A stretch of 64,000 nt of DNA from an uncultured Dehalococcoidia bacterium (GCA_958295935.1 OY282385.1:1674001-1738000); one strand, 5' to 3'; positions 43,272-53,585 are shown, counted from the stretch's first letter. Notes: a model not told the origin generated them from the sequence alone. Numbers and translations are program-made.

Positions 43272-44044
43272 GTCTGCTCTTCCTTCTCCGGAGATGCGGC
43301 TTCTACGTCGGAGGCGAACTTATCCCGGTCGATAGCGCCTTGGCATACCCACCGGCCGCCTCCATGAAGACCGGAGATCCAGTTGCGCTGGTCGGTGAGC
43401 ATGTAGGTGCGGCTGGCTTCAATCTCCGGTGAGCCTTCCTCGGCGGGCCATAGGGTCCTCACTGGGTCGCGACTGGGCTTCTCATCCCGCAGGGGATGCG
43501 CCAGGAGCGCGGCCAGCGACGTATCTCCATCCCTGAACCTGGCGAACAGCCGGCTGGAGGGCAGACAAGGCTTGCGTCCGATGAACAGGGGACGCGCCGG
43601 TTCTTGCAGGGCTTCGGCCAGCCTGTCCAGTGTTAGCCCCCCGTCTATCGGCTCCAGTCGGAGGGCGACGGTCACGCGCATGTCGGCGTAGTAGTCGCGG
43701 TAACGCAGGTGTGGGGCATTATAGGTGTTGGCTCCTCCTGCCCGTTCCTCTGGCGCGCCTCTGGTGGTCCAACCCTTGTCCTTGGCGGCCAGTTGTGCGG
43801 TCTGGAAGTCTCGCGTGCTGAGGCCCCCGTGGGGTTCCCGGTCGATGCGGGCGGCGAAGACCATCTGGTCCTGCAGGTCTTGGTGGCGTTGCCGGTCGAC
43901 ACGCCGCCATCCCAGCGCATTTGCGAGCAGTCCGGTGATCATCGACGCCGCGGGAAAGGGTCGTATGACGCCCAGATTGTCGATGGTCTCTCCGCCGAAG
44001 GCCATGAACGGAGATTCCAGATTGATTATCAAGTGCCTGGCCAT
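43268..44044 (-). CDS. cas5: Cascade subunit Cas5e (CasD)
   Basis: 258 residues. The opening MARHLIINLESPFMAFGGET leads into DNLGVIRPFPAASMITGLLA, typical for Cas5e, with LGWRR shortly after. FIGRKPCLPSSRLF is the expected central motif. It binds the 5' handle of the crRNA at the base of Cascade, next to Cse1. It starts 2 nt after cas7e and overlaps cas6e by 4 nt. Confidence 0.95.
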   Translation of the reverse strand: MARHLIINLESPFMAFGGETIDNLGVIRPFPAASMITGLLANALGWRRVDRQRHQDLQDQMVFAARIDREPHGGLSTRDFQTAQLAAKDKGWTTRGAPEERAGGANTYNAPHLRYRDYYADMRVTVALRLEPIDGGLTLDRLAEALQEPARPLFIGRKPCLPSSRLFARFRDGDTSLAALLAHPLRDEKPSRDPVRTLWPAEEGSPEIEASRTYMLTDQRNWISGLHGGGRWVCQGAIDRDKFASDVEAASPEKEEQT

Positions 44045-44046
44045 GG

Positions 44047-45225
44047 TTACACCTTGGCGTTGCGGATGGCGTCAGCCGCCCATACTGCGAGGTCGTCGAG
44101 GCAGAGGCGTTCCGCGTTGGGGATTTCGCAGTCTTCCACGGACATCACCCGTCGGGACCCTTTCATCCCGTAACAGGCGTCTTGATTCCCCATCTCTTTG
44201 CCCAGCGCATCGAGGGCATCCTCAATCTGCGCCGGGACTGGCCTGCGAAAGGCGTCGGCAAGGCTGTACGGCTGGCTGGAACCGGCTTCAATCAGCATGA
44301 ACCTAGCCCGCCCGTAGGGCGCGGTGGAGCCGAGCTTGGCGCCGGGGGACACGGTGGCGATGAGGTGTGTCAGGTGTTCGACGACCTTGGCGGCGAGTTC
44401 CCGGTCCGTGTTCTCCCCGTCCCATTCCTCGGCCTTGCAGCCCTCTAGGTTGGAGACCAGCCCCGGAACGTCGACCACCACGTATCCGTAGAACAGTCCT
44501 GCGGTCAGCTCCATGTCGCCTATGTGTGCGGCCCCGGCGTCTTCTTCGTCGCCTTGCAGGTCATCCACGACGGAGAAGTAGTCGCTTTCGCTCTCCTCGC
44601 GGTGCACTGTGAAGGCGTGGGCGACGTGTATGGCGGCCTCGATGTTTGCGCCGGGGTCTGACGTGATCATGCGCCCGAACAGGGCGCCCTCCAGTCCGGC
44701 GGGCAGGCGGGCCGAATCGAGCAGGGCCCGGAAGTTGTTGCCCTCGCCGCGCCGGGTTTTGAACAGAGCATCCGCGGCCTCGCCGGCGGCCTTGGCGTCG
44801 TTGGGATGGGCGGCGCAGATTTCTGCGGCTCGCTGCTGCAAGTGCTCCACTTCAGGCAAACCCAGGAGCAGGGGCTGCCGTCCGCTCTTGCTCTCACCGC
44901 TGCTTCCGTAGACACCTACGTTGAAGGCTTTTTCCACCGCGTCCAGCACGTCGTCGCTAGTGCCGTTCTTGTCGTTGAGCGGCTGCATTACCATCCGATC
45001 AACGATGTTGCGCGACCTGATGGCCTTCGTGCTGCCCTTGATGCTGTGGATGGCGAAGTCATCCTGGGCGGTGCGCCAGTGCCGCTTGAGGCACTGGGAC
45101 GAGATGCGGGTTCGGACCGCGTCGCCGAATGGCATCCTCTTGGCCAGGCCGCTGTCGTCGCGGTTCAGCAGCGCGGCAGGGTAGGAGTGCAGGGTGTGGA
45201 TTTGCAGGAATCTTGGGGTTGTCAT
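44047..45225 (-). CDS. cas7: Cascade backbone subunit Cas7e (CasC/Cse4)
   Basis: 392 residues. The N-terminus FLQIHTLHSYPAALLNRDDS and the segment GLAKRMPFGDAVRTRISSQC, then LKRHWR, are diagnostic. Six copies of this RRM-fold protein form the Cascade backbone along the crRNA. AYGRARFMLIEAGSSQPYSL near residue 300 is the conserved C-terminal region. Spacing is 2 nt to both the upstream and the downstream gene, so the operon is tightly packed. Confidence 0.96.
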   Translation of the reverse strand: MTTPRFLQIHTLHSYPAALLNRDDSGLAKRMPFGDAVRTRISSQCLKRHWRTAQDDFAIHSIKGSTKAIRSRNIVDRMVMQPLNDKNGTSDDVLDAVEKAFNVGVYGSSGESKSGRQPLLLGLPEVEHLQQRAAEICAAHPNDAKAAGEAADALFKTRRGEGNNFRALLDSARLPAGLEGALFGRMITSDPGANIEAAIHVAHAFTVHREESESDYFSVVDDLQGDEEDAGAAHIGDMELTAGLFYGYVVVDVPGLVSNLEGCKAEEWDGENTDRELAAKVVEHLTHLIATVSPGAKLGSTAPYGRARFMLIEAGSSQPYSLADAFRRPVPAQIEDALDALGKEMGNQDACYGMKGSRRVMSVEDCEIPNAERLCLDDLAVWAADAIRNAKV

Positions 45226-45227
45226 GG

Positions 45228-45851
45228 TTATTCTCCTTGAGCTTCCGATTGTTGTGAGCTGCGCCGCTTCGCTTCGTAATATTTACGGGCGATGTGGCGG
45301 CGGCCCTGTTCGGCCGCGTCTTCGTTGTAACCCTCGTTCAAAATGTATTGGGCCATCTCGCGCCAGTTGAAAGACGCCCCGGATGCGGCGAGCATCCTGA
45401 ACATGCGGGCCAGCAGGGTTCTCAGCATCGGACCCCGGGCGGTCAACAGCCGGTTGAGCCGCGACTCGCTGTAGAAGCCTCTTTCGCCCCGTTGTTGCTC
45501 ACCGCCCAGGAACAGCGCCTGTCCCACAGGAACAGAACCATCGTGGGCGGTAGGCCTATCGCCGTCTCCGCCGGTTGTCGGCGTCATCAGCGCGATGCCG
45601 TGTAGGATGAGTGCCCACTTGTTTTCGATGACGGGGTTGCCCAGCAGTTTGTAGTGCGCCAACAGCCGCCAGAAGGCCGCCGCGTCTGGCTCGTCGGGGT
45701 CCATCCGCCGCAACTCGGCCAAGTCGCCGCGGCCATGGTCGGCAAGCCGAGCTATGCTACGAGCCAAGCTCACCGTTGTATCACCCCAAGATTGCGGCCG
45801 CCCGCGCTGTTCCTGAGCGTCGGGCGATTGTGCAAATTCCGTAGTGGTCAC
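45228..45851 (-). CDS. cse2: Cascade small subunit Cse2 (CasB)
   Basis: 207 residues, mostly alpha-helical, as expected for the Cse2 dimer that stabilises the displaced strand in Cascade. ELRRMDPDEPDAAAFWRLLA and the later LNRLLTARGPMLRTLLARM segments are recognisable, and the C-terminal half carries WREMAQYILN. Its start overlaps the cse1 stop by 4 nt. Residues 1-30 are variable. Confidence 0.92.
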   Translation of the reverse strand: MTTTEFAQSPDAQEQRGRPQSWGDTTVSLARSIARLADHGRGDLAELRRMDPDEPDAAAFWRLLAHYKLLGNPVIENKWALILHGIALMTPTTGGDGDRPTAHDGSVPVGQALFLGGEQQRGERGFYSESRLNRLLTARGPMLRTLLARMFRMLAASGASFNWREMAQYILNEGYNEDAAEQGRRHIARKYYEAKRRSSQQSEAQGE

Positions 45852-47458
45852 TCTTTGACCTCCTCATTACTTTCTGGAAACAGATCCGGCAAACCCTTCG
45901 GCCCGCGCAACCGCCCACCGAACAGCCCTTCGGCATTGACTCGCGCCTTGTACCGGTATATGGCCGGACAGGGCAGCGAGTCCGTGGCATCACGAAGCAA
46001 GGCGCGGGCGTGGTTCACTACGCCGCTTTTGTCCTTATCGTCAAGCAGCCATCGGTCGCGGATGCCCTGCCGCTGACTCTCCGGGGCCTCGAATTCGTCC
46101 TGAAGGTTGTCGAAAAAGGTGTTGTCCACGATTTCGTCCAGCCGATTCAGCCATTTGCGGGCGCGCTCCCGGTGTTCGGGGCTGGTGTTCTCGGCGTCGC
46201 CCCGGGCGGCGAAAACCTGAATGGCATGGCTTAATATGCGCTGGACTATACCGACGTCACCTATTCTTGCCTTGGCGATGGCGCCCAAGTCGTCCAAGTC
46301 ACTGGAATTGCGCCCCAGCATCGCTAATTTCAGTTTGTTTCTGACCGGTATGGTGCGCTCGTAGTAGCCTTCCGTCTTGCCCTGTCCGCGCACCATCGCT
46401 CGGGCCACCAGTCGCATAGGTTCGGTGTCACCCTGCTCGGTCTTGGTTGGCTTGAGCAAGGCGGGATGAATCCAATCGGCCGAGGTCAGGTAATCGGCAA
46501 TCCGCTTGTACGTGAAACCGCCGGCGCTCAGGGTTAACGGCAAGCCATCTCTTTTACCGTTGGTGGGCGTCCAAGGGTCTCCGGTGCGGCCTTTAAGGTG
46601 CTTTCCGTCCATCCGGGCCGCTTTGGAACTGGTGCGGATTCCGTAGAGTGTTCGGTTGTCTCCGGTACGCAGTCGTATGCGGCGGCAGACCTCGACGTAT
46701 AGGGGGTCGAGATTATTCGGCTGCAGGAACTCGTTCTTTGTTCCATCCCACGGCAACGTCCATAGCAGAGTTGCGCCGCCGTTGTCCGGGTAGTGTGGGT
46801 TTTCGTCCAGGATTTTCGGTCGGAGTTCCAGCAGCGCCTTGATATCGCGCTGGACGTGGGCACCGGTACCTCCACGGGAGGGCGCAAGAGAAAACGCGGG
46901 GCGGTTGCCGAGGCCGCCGTTCATGCGGGAGACGCCGTAATTCCCGGCTCCACCGAACCCTTCCATGGTTTGCAGGGTAATCAGGGCGAACATCCAGTCG
47001 TCGTTGTGGGACTGGGCGGCCACTGCCGATTTAAGGTCGTGGTTCTTGGACGTGACCAGCATATCCAGTTCGTCGGGGGTTTCTACCCTGTTTTTGTAGT
47101 CCTTCTTGCGGTCCTTGGAGGAGGCGGGCGGCTGCATGAAGGCGGGCCTCGTGATGTCGTCCACCACCAACTCCCACGGCTCGTCGCCAGGGAAATCCTT
47201 TATGGTGAGGCCGCGGAGGAGGTCGGCCCATTCCCTGGAGGTCGTGGGCGGTTCCTCGAGGCCGGCCCGGTGGATGGCCATCGTGCCCATAAGGGCCAGA
47301 CAGGCGTGCCAGGCGTGTCGCTGGTGGGGGCGCAGGGCAGGAAACGCTTCAACCTCGTCGGCCATCAGCGCGGCGTAAACTTCGGGCAGGGACGCATCAA
47401 CGCGCCTGCCCTCGGACTGGTCGAATCGTATCAGGGGATCTGTGAGGAGATTATGCAC
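45848..47458 (-). CDS. cse1: Cascade large subunit Cse1 (CasA)
   Basis: 536 residues, typical of Cse1. The N-terminus NLLTDPLIRFDQSEGRRV and the following LPEVYAALMADEVEAFPALR are family signatures, as is RPHQRHAWHACL. The middle holds the expected KSAVAAQSHNDDW and GYGVSRMNGG-like segment (here NYGVSRMNGGLGNRP). Cse1 recognises the PAM and recruits Cas3. It is the first gene of the tight Cascade cluster; an approximately 420-bp region separates it from cas3. Confidence 0.95.
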   Translation of the reverse strand: MHNLLTDPLIRFDQSEGRRVDASLPEVYAALMADEVEAFPALRPHQRHAWHACLALMGTMAIHRAGLEEPPTTSREWADLLRGLTIKDFPGDEPWELVVDDITRPAFMQPPASSKDRKKDYKNRVETPDELDMLVTSKNHDLKSAVAAQSHNDDWMFALITLQTMEGFGGAGNYGVSRMNGGLGNRPAFSLAPSRGGTGAHVQRDIKALLELRPKILDENPHYPDNGGATLLWTLPWDGTKNEFLQPNNLDPLYVEVCRRIRLRTGDNRTLYGIRTSSKAARMDGKHLKGRTGDPWTPTNGKRDGLPLTLSAGGFTYKRIADYLTSADWIHPALLKPTKTEQGDTEPMRLVARAMVRGQGKTEGYYERTIPVRNKLKLAMLGRNSSDLDDLGAIAKARIGDVGIVQRILSHAIQVFAARGDAENTSPEHRERARKWLNRLDEIVDNTFFDNLQDEFEAPESQRQGIRDRWLLDDKDKSGVVNHARALLRDATDSLPCPAIYRYKARVNAEGLFGGRLRGPKGLPDLFPESNEEVKE

Positions 47459-47549
47459 TGGAGTCTCGTCTCCACCAGTGATGGATGGGTTAGGAAGAAC
47501 CGAGCTTTGTGACTGTATCTTTTTCTCTGAGGTAGGGCCAAGCCGGTTG

Positions 47550-47748
<199 letters not shown>

Positions 47749-47846
47749 GTTTTTTTGGTCTTGCTCGGCTGATATTAGCATAACACTTATGTATGGTACA
47801 GGGAAACCCCTTCCTTAATCAAGTCTCTGGGTCGGATCGTTCTAAG

Positions 47847-47936
47847 GATTCCCCCACTACCGTGGGGATAGGCCCTGTTACGCTAACATGCCATGCGCGC
47901 GAGCGCGAGGTTCCCCCGCACACGCGGGGATAGACG
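47847..47936 (+). CRISPR. Two-repeat mini-array at the 3' end of cas3
   Basis: Repeat 1 (47847-47874) and repeat 2 (47909-47936) lie 62 nt apart with a 34-nt spacer. Repeat 2 matches the crRNA-sense consensus at 25 of 28 positions (TTCCCCCGCACACGCGGGGA core). Repeat 1 matches at about 20, and its stem change CCCCA/TGGGG is compensatory. Both are in crRNA-sense orientation on the plus strand, opposite to the main array. The cas3 stop codon (47878-47880) falls inside the spacer. Confidence 0.8.
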
Positions 47937-50628
47937 ACGGGCCTACGCCGGGAGGAGTAAGCCGGCGTAGGCCATGGCGGTCGTATAGGAAGGCGCGGTC
48001 GCTGACTGTGAAGGTGAAACCGTTTTTGATGGGATCCGTCGTGACCGTGTCTTCGGCAGCGACTCCCCGAAGCAGATGTGCGGGTATCGTCATAGCCTCG
48101 ATGAATGGCGACAGGCCGAAGGGGCTGGGGCGCGGCGAGTCGAACTTGACCTCGATGCCCTCTTCGCCCAGGCGGGTGCGGATGCGCTCCTCGTCGGAGG
48201 GGAACAGTATGTCGTCGTTGTCGGTGAAGAAGGACTTGTCGCGGCGGATAACGGCGCTAGCGGCGGTCAGTCCATCGGCCAGATCCTCGCCCGTGACGTC
48301 GTTTGCGTGGCCTTGCCAGTCTTCGCCCATTTCCTGAACGATGGCCTCCAGTCTGTCGGGGTGAGTGGCCTCTTCCACTAGCTTCCGGTTCATTCCTGGG
48401 ATGTCCCACTGTGGGAATTTGGCTATCAGCCGCCGTGTGGCTTGGAGGACGCGCAGATCCTTGTAGACGTGGCCTTTGGGGCCGAGGCCGGTGGCGCGGC
48501 TGCTTTGCAGCAGGGGCGAGAGGTCTTGAGAGTTCGGCGTGAGCACGATGCAGGCGGGGGTCTCGTAGCCCGCGGGCCTGCTGTCTCTTTGGTGTCGGTG
48601 CAGTCGTCCGATGCGTTGCAGCAGCACGTCCACGGGGCAGAGGTCGGTTATCAGCAGGTCGGCGTCTATGTCCAGGGACTGTTCCAGTGTCTGGGTTCCC
48701 ACCACTATGAGGGCCCCGGGTGGGGCGTCCTTGCCGAGCCGTTTTTCCACCTCGTCGTCGAGTGCGCGGCGGTCGTCTGCGGCGAACCGGCTGTGATGCG
48801 GCGCGGCCATTCCGTTGAGCGAGAACAACAGGCGATTGTCATCTCCGGCGGCCTGTTCGAGGGACTTCTGCGTACTGATGGCGTTGCTGACGGTGTTGCG
48901 GATGACCAGGGTCCTGGCCCCGGCCCGGGCTGCCTGCAGCGCCAGAGCCGCGATCCTGTCGGAGTCGTGGATAATCGGCTGGGCGGAGATGTTTACGTTC
49001 TTCCGCTGTCGGTTTTCGCCCGCGGCGGAGACGCTCTCTCCGTTTGTGGCTCTGACGCTGACGGCCGGGTATGGGGATTGGATGGCTTCGTCTAGCTGCG
49101 GTGCATCGTTGGGATTCAAACGTGCGGCGGCCAGCCACTGCCGCCGTGCTACCGAGCCGAGGGTGGCGGACATGAGCAGGGCGTAGCCGCCTGCGCCGAG
49201 GTGGGCATCCAGCAGGGCCTTGATGATGCGGCGCATGTGGGCGTCGGATGCGTGTACTTCGTCGACCACCAGCAGGTTGCGGGACAGGCAGGCGGCGCGC
49301 ATGTGGGCGTGTTTCACTTTGAGGGCTGCCATCATTGCCTGGTCGACGGTTCCGACGGCTATTTGCGCTGCGAGGTAGCGCTTCGAGCTTTCGGCGGCCC
49401 AGCGGCGGCTGCAGGTGGCGTCGTCGGGACCGTCGTCCCACCCGACCTCGTAGTCTTGCAGGTGACGTCCGCTGATGTCCCCGGCCTTGACGTAGCCCGG
49501 CACGGCCAGCACAGGCTCGGGCCGCTGGTCAGCAGGGAACATGCGCTTCACGAAGCTAGTTACCCTTGTGTGGAGTTGGCTGGCGGCGGCGCGGGTAGGT
49601 AGGGCGAAGTAGAGGCCGTCCACCAGTCTTGCGTCGTACATGCGGGCGAACCGCGACAGGGCGGCCTCGGTCTTGCCGGAGCCGGTTTCGGACTCGATGA
49701 TGACCAGCGGTTCATGGAGGGGGGTTTCGGTCGCGGCCTGCTGGATGGCGTTGGGGGTGAAACCGAAGAGGGCGGGAAAGTCTGGCAACCCGTTGGCCAA
49801 TACGTCTCGCTGTTTTTCCAGGTTCAGGCCGATTTTGGCGACCGCGTCCCTGGCCCGTTGCCGCGCCTCGGCTATGTAGTCGTCGCGAGGCTCATCGCAG
49901 AAGGGGAACCATTTTTCGTTCGAGCCGATCCAGTCTGCCAGGGTGCACAGGCCGAGGAAGTGGTGCTGAAACTCCGGAGACGACGGCAGGGGCGGCGCGC
50001 GGTCGGTGAAAGCTCTTGGGAACCACTGGCGGGCGAGTTCTCCGATGCGGCGGACGTGTTCTCGAGGTCGCAAGTTGCGGTAGTTGCTCCAGAGCCTTGA
50101 ATTGGAGGATAGCCCCCCTTCCAACTGCAAGGGCTGACCGTGGTGCGAAAGCGTAGCGATGAACAAGGCGCATATGGTCTCGCCCTGACGGTCGTCCCAT
50201 GAGTCGGTAGCGTCCCACCACCATCCCAGGCTTTCAAGAAACCATTCCGTGGTCGCGCGGTCGTGGCCCGTCAACACCGGGGTCAGTTCTCGGTAGTGTC
50301 CGGCGGGGCCCGGGCCGCGCATTCCGTCTGGAAAGTCGTCGTTTAGCCATACTTGGGTCTGGAAGCCTATGTTGACTTTGCCGACGTCGTGCATGGCGGC
50401 GAAGAGGGCGAGGCGCGCGGCCGTGGCGTCGTGCAGGTCGTCGCGGCCGCCGGAGCGCGCCAGCCGCTGGCGGATTGTGGGCTGGTTCAGCAGGGCCTCG
50501 AAGCAGGCGCCTACGTCGGCCAGGTGACACTCCAGCAGGTGGATGCGCTCAGGCCCCCGCTGGCGGTATGGCTGAGCCTTGGCCCAGAATTTGCGGGTGT
50601 AGTCGGCTCTGACCGTGTTACCTGACAT
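47878..50628 (-). CDS. cas3: CRISPR nuclease-helicase Cas3 with a repeat-encoded C-terminus
   Basis: 916 residues. The N-terminal HD nuclease has LECHLADVG and FAAMHDVGKVNIGFQ. The superfamily 2 helicase has Walker A ESETGSGKTEAAL, the DEVH box in LLVVDEVHASDAHM, motif III LLMSATLGS, and motifs V-VI in GTQTLEQSLDIDADLL and LLQRIGRLHRH. It unwinds and degrades the DNA strand exposed by Cascade. GGAGGA precedes the ATG at 50628. The last 20 or so codons (PSSIPACAGEPRARAHGMLA) translate the antisense of a CRISPR repeat and part of its spacer, so the natural end was probably near GLRRLTPPGV. Whether the tail matters is unknown. Confidence 0.96.
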   Translation of the reverse strand: MSGNTVRADYTRKFWAKAQPYRQRGPERIHLLECHLADVGACFEALLNQPTIRQRLARSGGRDDLHDATAARLALFAAMHDVGKVNIGFQTQVWLNDDFPDGMRGPGPAGHYRELTPVLTGHDRATTEWFLESLGWWWDATDSWDDRQGETICALFIATLSHHGQPLQLEGGLSSNSRLWSNYRNLRPREHVRRIGELARQWFPRAFTDRAPPLPSSPEFQHHFLGLCTLADWIGSNEKWFPFCDEPRDDYIAEARQRARDAVAKIGLNLEKQRDVLANGLPDFPALFGFTPNAIQQAATETPLHEPLVIIESETGSGKTEAALSRFARMYDARLVDGLYFALPTRAAASQLHTRVTSFVKRMFPADQRPEPVLAVPGYVKAGDISGRHLQDYEVGWDDGPDDATCSRRWAAESSKRYLAAQIAVGTVDQAMMAALKVKHAHMRAACLSRNLLVVDEVHASDAHMRRIIKALLDAHLGAGGYALLMSATLGSVARRQWLAAARLNPNDAPQLDEAIQSPYPAVSVRATNGESVSAAGENRQRKNVNISAQPIIHDSDRIAALALQAARAGARTLVIRNTVSNAISTQKSLEQAAGDDNRLLFSLNGMAAPHHSRFAADDRRALDDEVEKRLGKDAPPGALIVVGTQTLEQSLDIDADLLITDLCPVDVLLQRIGRLHRHQRDSRPAGYETPACIVLTPNSQDLSPLLQSSRATGLGPKGHVYKDLRVLQATRRLIAKFPQWDIPGMNRKLVEEATHPDRLEAIVQEMGEDWQGHANDVTGEDLADGLTAASAVIRRDKSFFTDNDDILFPSDEERIRTRLGEEGIEVKFDSPRPSPFGLSPFIEAMTIPAHLLRGVAAEDTVTTDPIKNGFTFTVSDRAFLYDRHGLRRLTPPGVGPSSIPACAGEPRARAHGMLA

Positions 50629-51294
<666 letters not shown>

Positions 51295-51649
51295 CGCTCA
51301 TAGAAGTTCTGTCGGTCGAAAAGGGGGTTCCGTCTGCTGGCTCGAACGCCCATTGGGGCATCGCTGCCGGGGCGGATGAGGTTGGAGGACAAAGCCAATG
51401 GTTGCCCGTTCGTCTTTCCGATAATCGTTGGCGCGGGCCTTTTGAAACCCAACAGGAAGCCATAGACTGTGGTCGGAGAACTGGCCGCCCGGATGCCAGC
51501 GGATGCCCCTTCCGCCTGCCGCGTGCGGGAAGTCTCCGGCCTTCAGTAGAAGATGATAGTTTGGTCACAGAAACGGGTTGCGCTTGCCTCTACGGGGGGC
51601 GCAGCGGCGACGTGAGGGCGAGGATAGGGGCGGTGGAGGAGGACCCGCG
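51295..51649. other. Intergenic region before the lactate permease
   Basis: About 355 bp with frames open by chance in this GC-rich DNA, but no recognisable product. It ends in the strong ribosome-binding site of the next gene. Confidence 0.35.
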
Positions 51650-53296
51650 GTGACAGACGGACCGGAACTCAGCTTGGTCAACGTCGGACTGGCATTTCTG
51701 CCGATCCTGGCGTTGATGGCGGCTATCCTGGCGCTCAAGTGGAGCGCTCCGAAGGCCGGAGCGGTGGCCTGGCTGATCGCCGCGTCGGCAGCCTTCCTCT
51801 TCTTTGGAGCAGACACGGCCCTGCTGGGAATCGGAAGCGCCAAGGGCCTCAGCCTCAGCCTGTTCGTCCTGTCCATCGTTTGGACGTCAGTGCTGTTGTA
51901 CAACGTCATCGACCAACTCGGGGGGATCACGATCATCGGGTCGACGATGACGCGCCTGGCGCGGGAGCCGCTGGTGCTCGCGCTCATGGTCGGCTGGGCG
52001 TTCTCCGGCTTCATGCAGGGAGTGTCGGGCTTCGGCGTTCCGGTGGCCGTGGCGGCTCCTCTCCTGGTCTTCGCGGGCTTCAAGCCGGCCAGGGCTGCGG
52101 CCATCGTTCTCGTGGGACACGCCTGGGCGGTGTCCTTCGGCTCTTTGGGGTCGTCGTACTACACCATCCAGCTGGTTACCGGCATCCCGGGGGAACAGAT
52201 AGGCCCGCACATGGCCTTGCTCTTCATCCTGCCCATCGTGGCTTCGGGCTTCGCCGTGGCCCACATCCAGGGAGGCATGTCTTCTGTACGGCGGGGCGCG
52301 CCGCTCATCCTGACGGTCGGCGCGGCCATGGGATTTTGCACGTGGCTCATGGCGGTCATAGGCGCTCCTCAGATCGCCTCCATCGTATCGGGGCTTGTGG
52401 GCTGCGCCGCGGTGTGGCTGCTTGGCCGGACGCTGGCCCTTTACAGAAGCGCGGCGCAGCAGCCGGATCCGGAGGCCGCCGCGGCCCTGGACGCGTCCGA
52501 AGAGAAGGCCGAAGGCCCGACGTCGGCGCGGCGGCAGGAGCGAGCGGGCGCGGGCCCCGGCTTCCACCTCGCGTTTCTCCCTTACTACCTGATTCTGCTC
52601 CTCAGCGTGCTGACGCAGATACCGGGCATAAGGGAACTCGGCGCGGGCCTGCAATGGGGGCTGGACTACCCGGCTGCGGAGACGGCCCTGGGCTTCCAGG
52701 TCGAGGGCCGCGAGGATTACGCCAGAATATCGCTTCTGAGGCACCCGGCCCCGCTCATCCTGATCTCCCTGATCGTCGCGTATCTGGTGAACGTGTTTGC
52801 CGGTCGGTGGAGGTCCGGAACCGGAATGAGCGCCGCGAGGCTGACGTACAATCAGTGCGCGCCGGCAACGATGGGAATCGCCATGATGCTCATGATGGCC
52901 CTCGTAATGACGGACACGGGCATGACCGTCCTGCTGGGCAGGACCATAGCCAGCGGCGCGGGCTGGAGCTTCCCCCTGTTCTCTCCGTACATTGGGGTGC
53001 TCGGCTCTTTCATGACGGGCAGCAACACCAACTCGAACGTCATGTTCGGCGCGCTCCAGATCGAAGCGGCCGCGGCCCTGGGGGTCAACGCCGTTACCGT
53101 AGCCAGTGTACAATCCATCGGCGGCTCCTTGGGGTCGGCCATCGCGCCTGCCAAGGTGCTCGTGGGCACGGCCGTCGTCGGACTGTCCGGCCAGGAGGGC
53201 AGCGTCATGCGGCGCGCGATTCCGTACTGCCTGGGCATCGCGTTCCTGGTGGGCGTACAGGCTCTGCTCCTGACCAGGCCCTGGGAGGCGAAGTGA
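51650..53296 (+). CDS. L-lactate permease family transporter
   Basis: 548 residues from the GTG at 51650, chosen because GGAGGAGG sits 7 nt upstream; an ATG further upstream would add a hydrophilic, Gly-rich stretch unlike a membrane protein. About a dozen hydrophobic helices are visible. FSGFMQGVSGFGVPVAVAAP and GHAWAVSFGSLGSSYY match the LldP/GlcA family, as do FMTGSNTNSNVMFGALQ and QSIGGSLGSAIAPAKVLVGT near the C-terminus. The family imports L-lactate or glycolate with protons. A hydrophilic loop of about 40 residues rich in Glu and Arg lies in the middle. The next small frame overlaps its stop. Confidence 0.92.
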   Translation: MTDGPELSLVNVGLAFLPILALMAAILALKWSAPKAGAVAWLIAASAAFLFFGADTALLGIGSAKGLSLSLFVLSIVWTSVLLYNVIDQLGGITIIGSTMTRLAREPLVLALMVGWAFSGFMQGVSGFGVPVAVAAPLLVFAGFKPARAAAIVLVGHAWAVSFGSLGSSYYTIQLVTGIPGEQIGPHMALLFILPIVASGFAVAHIQGGMSSVRRGAPLILTVGAAMGFCTWLMAVIGAPQIASIVSGLVGCAAVWLLGRTLALYRSAAQQPDPEAAAALDASEEKAEGPTSARRQERAGAGPGFHLAFLPYYLILLLSVLTQIPGIRELGAGLQWGLDYPAAETALGFQVEGREDYARISLLRHPAPLILISLIVAYLVNVFAGRWRSGTGMSAARLTYNQCAPATMGIAMMLMMALVMTDTGMTVLLGRTIASGAGWSFPLFSPYIGVLGSFMTGSNTNSNVMFGALQIEAAAALGVNAVTVASVQSIGGSLGSAIAPAKVLVGTAVVGLSGQEGSVMRRAIPYCLGIAFLVGVQALLLTRPWEAK

Positions 53297-53460
53297 AGCG
53301 CATTGACAGAGCCGTTTTGCGCCAGGCGGCGCTGGCGGCCGTGGCGGTCGACTTCCCGCTTCTATACGTCGCAGCGGTGGGGATCGAGAGCGCCGCCCTG
53401 ACGGCCGCGGCCCTGGCCGTAATGGCGGCGACGGCCGTTGCGGTCGCGATAGTCTACTGA
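53293..53460 (+). CDS. Small hydrophobic protein coupled to the permease
   Basis: 55 residues starting at the GTG of a GTGA overlap with the permease stop, so translation is probably coupled. The opening MKRIDRAVLRQAALAAVAVD is followed by a nearly continuous Ala/Val-rich hydrophobic stretch, enough for two short helices. The overlap, the basic N-terminus and the membrane-like composition favour a real gene. Ala-rich frames do occur by chance in GC-rich DNA. No family recognised; it could be an accessory subunit of the transporter. Confidence 0.5.
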   Translation: MKRIDRAVLRQAALAAVAVDFPLLYVAAVGIESAALTAAALAVMAATAVAVAIVY

Positions 53461-53585
53461 CCGGATCGCAGCGGTGAAGGCGGACGCTTTCCAATGCTAA
53501 ACGCATGGGTTAAAGTGAACTGCGGAATCAGGGAACCCATCGGAAGCGGCCCGGCCCGCGCGGTAACTAATAAAGAGAGCCGAAC

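Noticed and set aside
51739-53460. A 573-codon frame overlapping the lactate permease
   Set aside because: It is the +1 shadow of the permease in GC-rich DNA; only its last 55 codons, after the permease stop, are considered as a gene.
51887-53506. A 539-codon minus-strand frame over the permease
   Set aside because: Arg/Pro/His-rich composition typical of antisense frames; no motifs.
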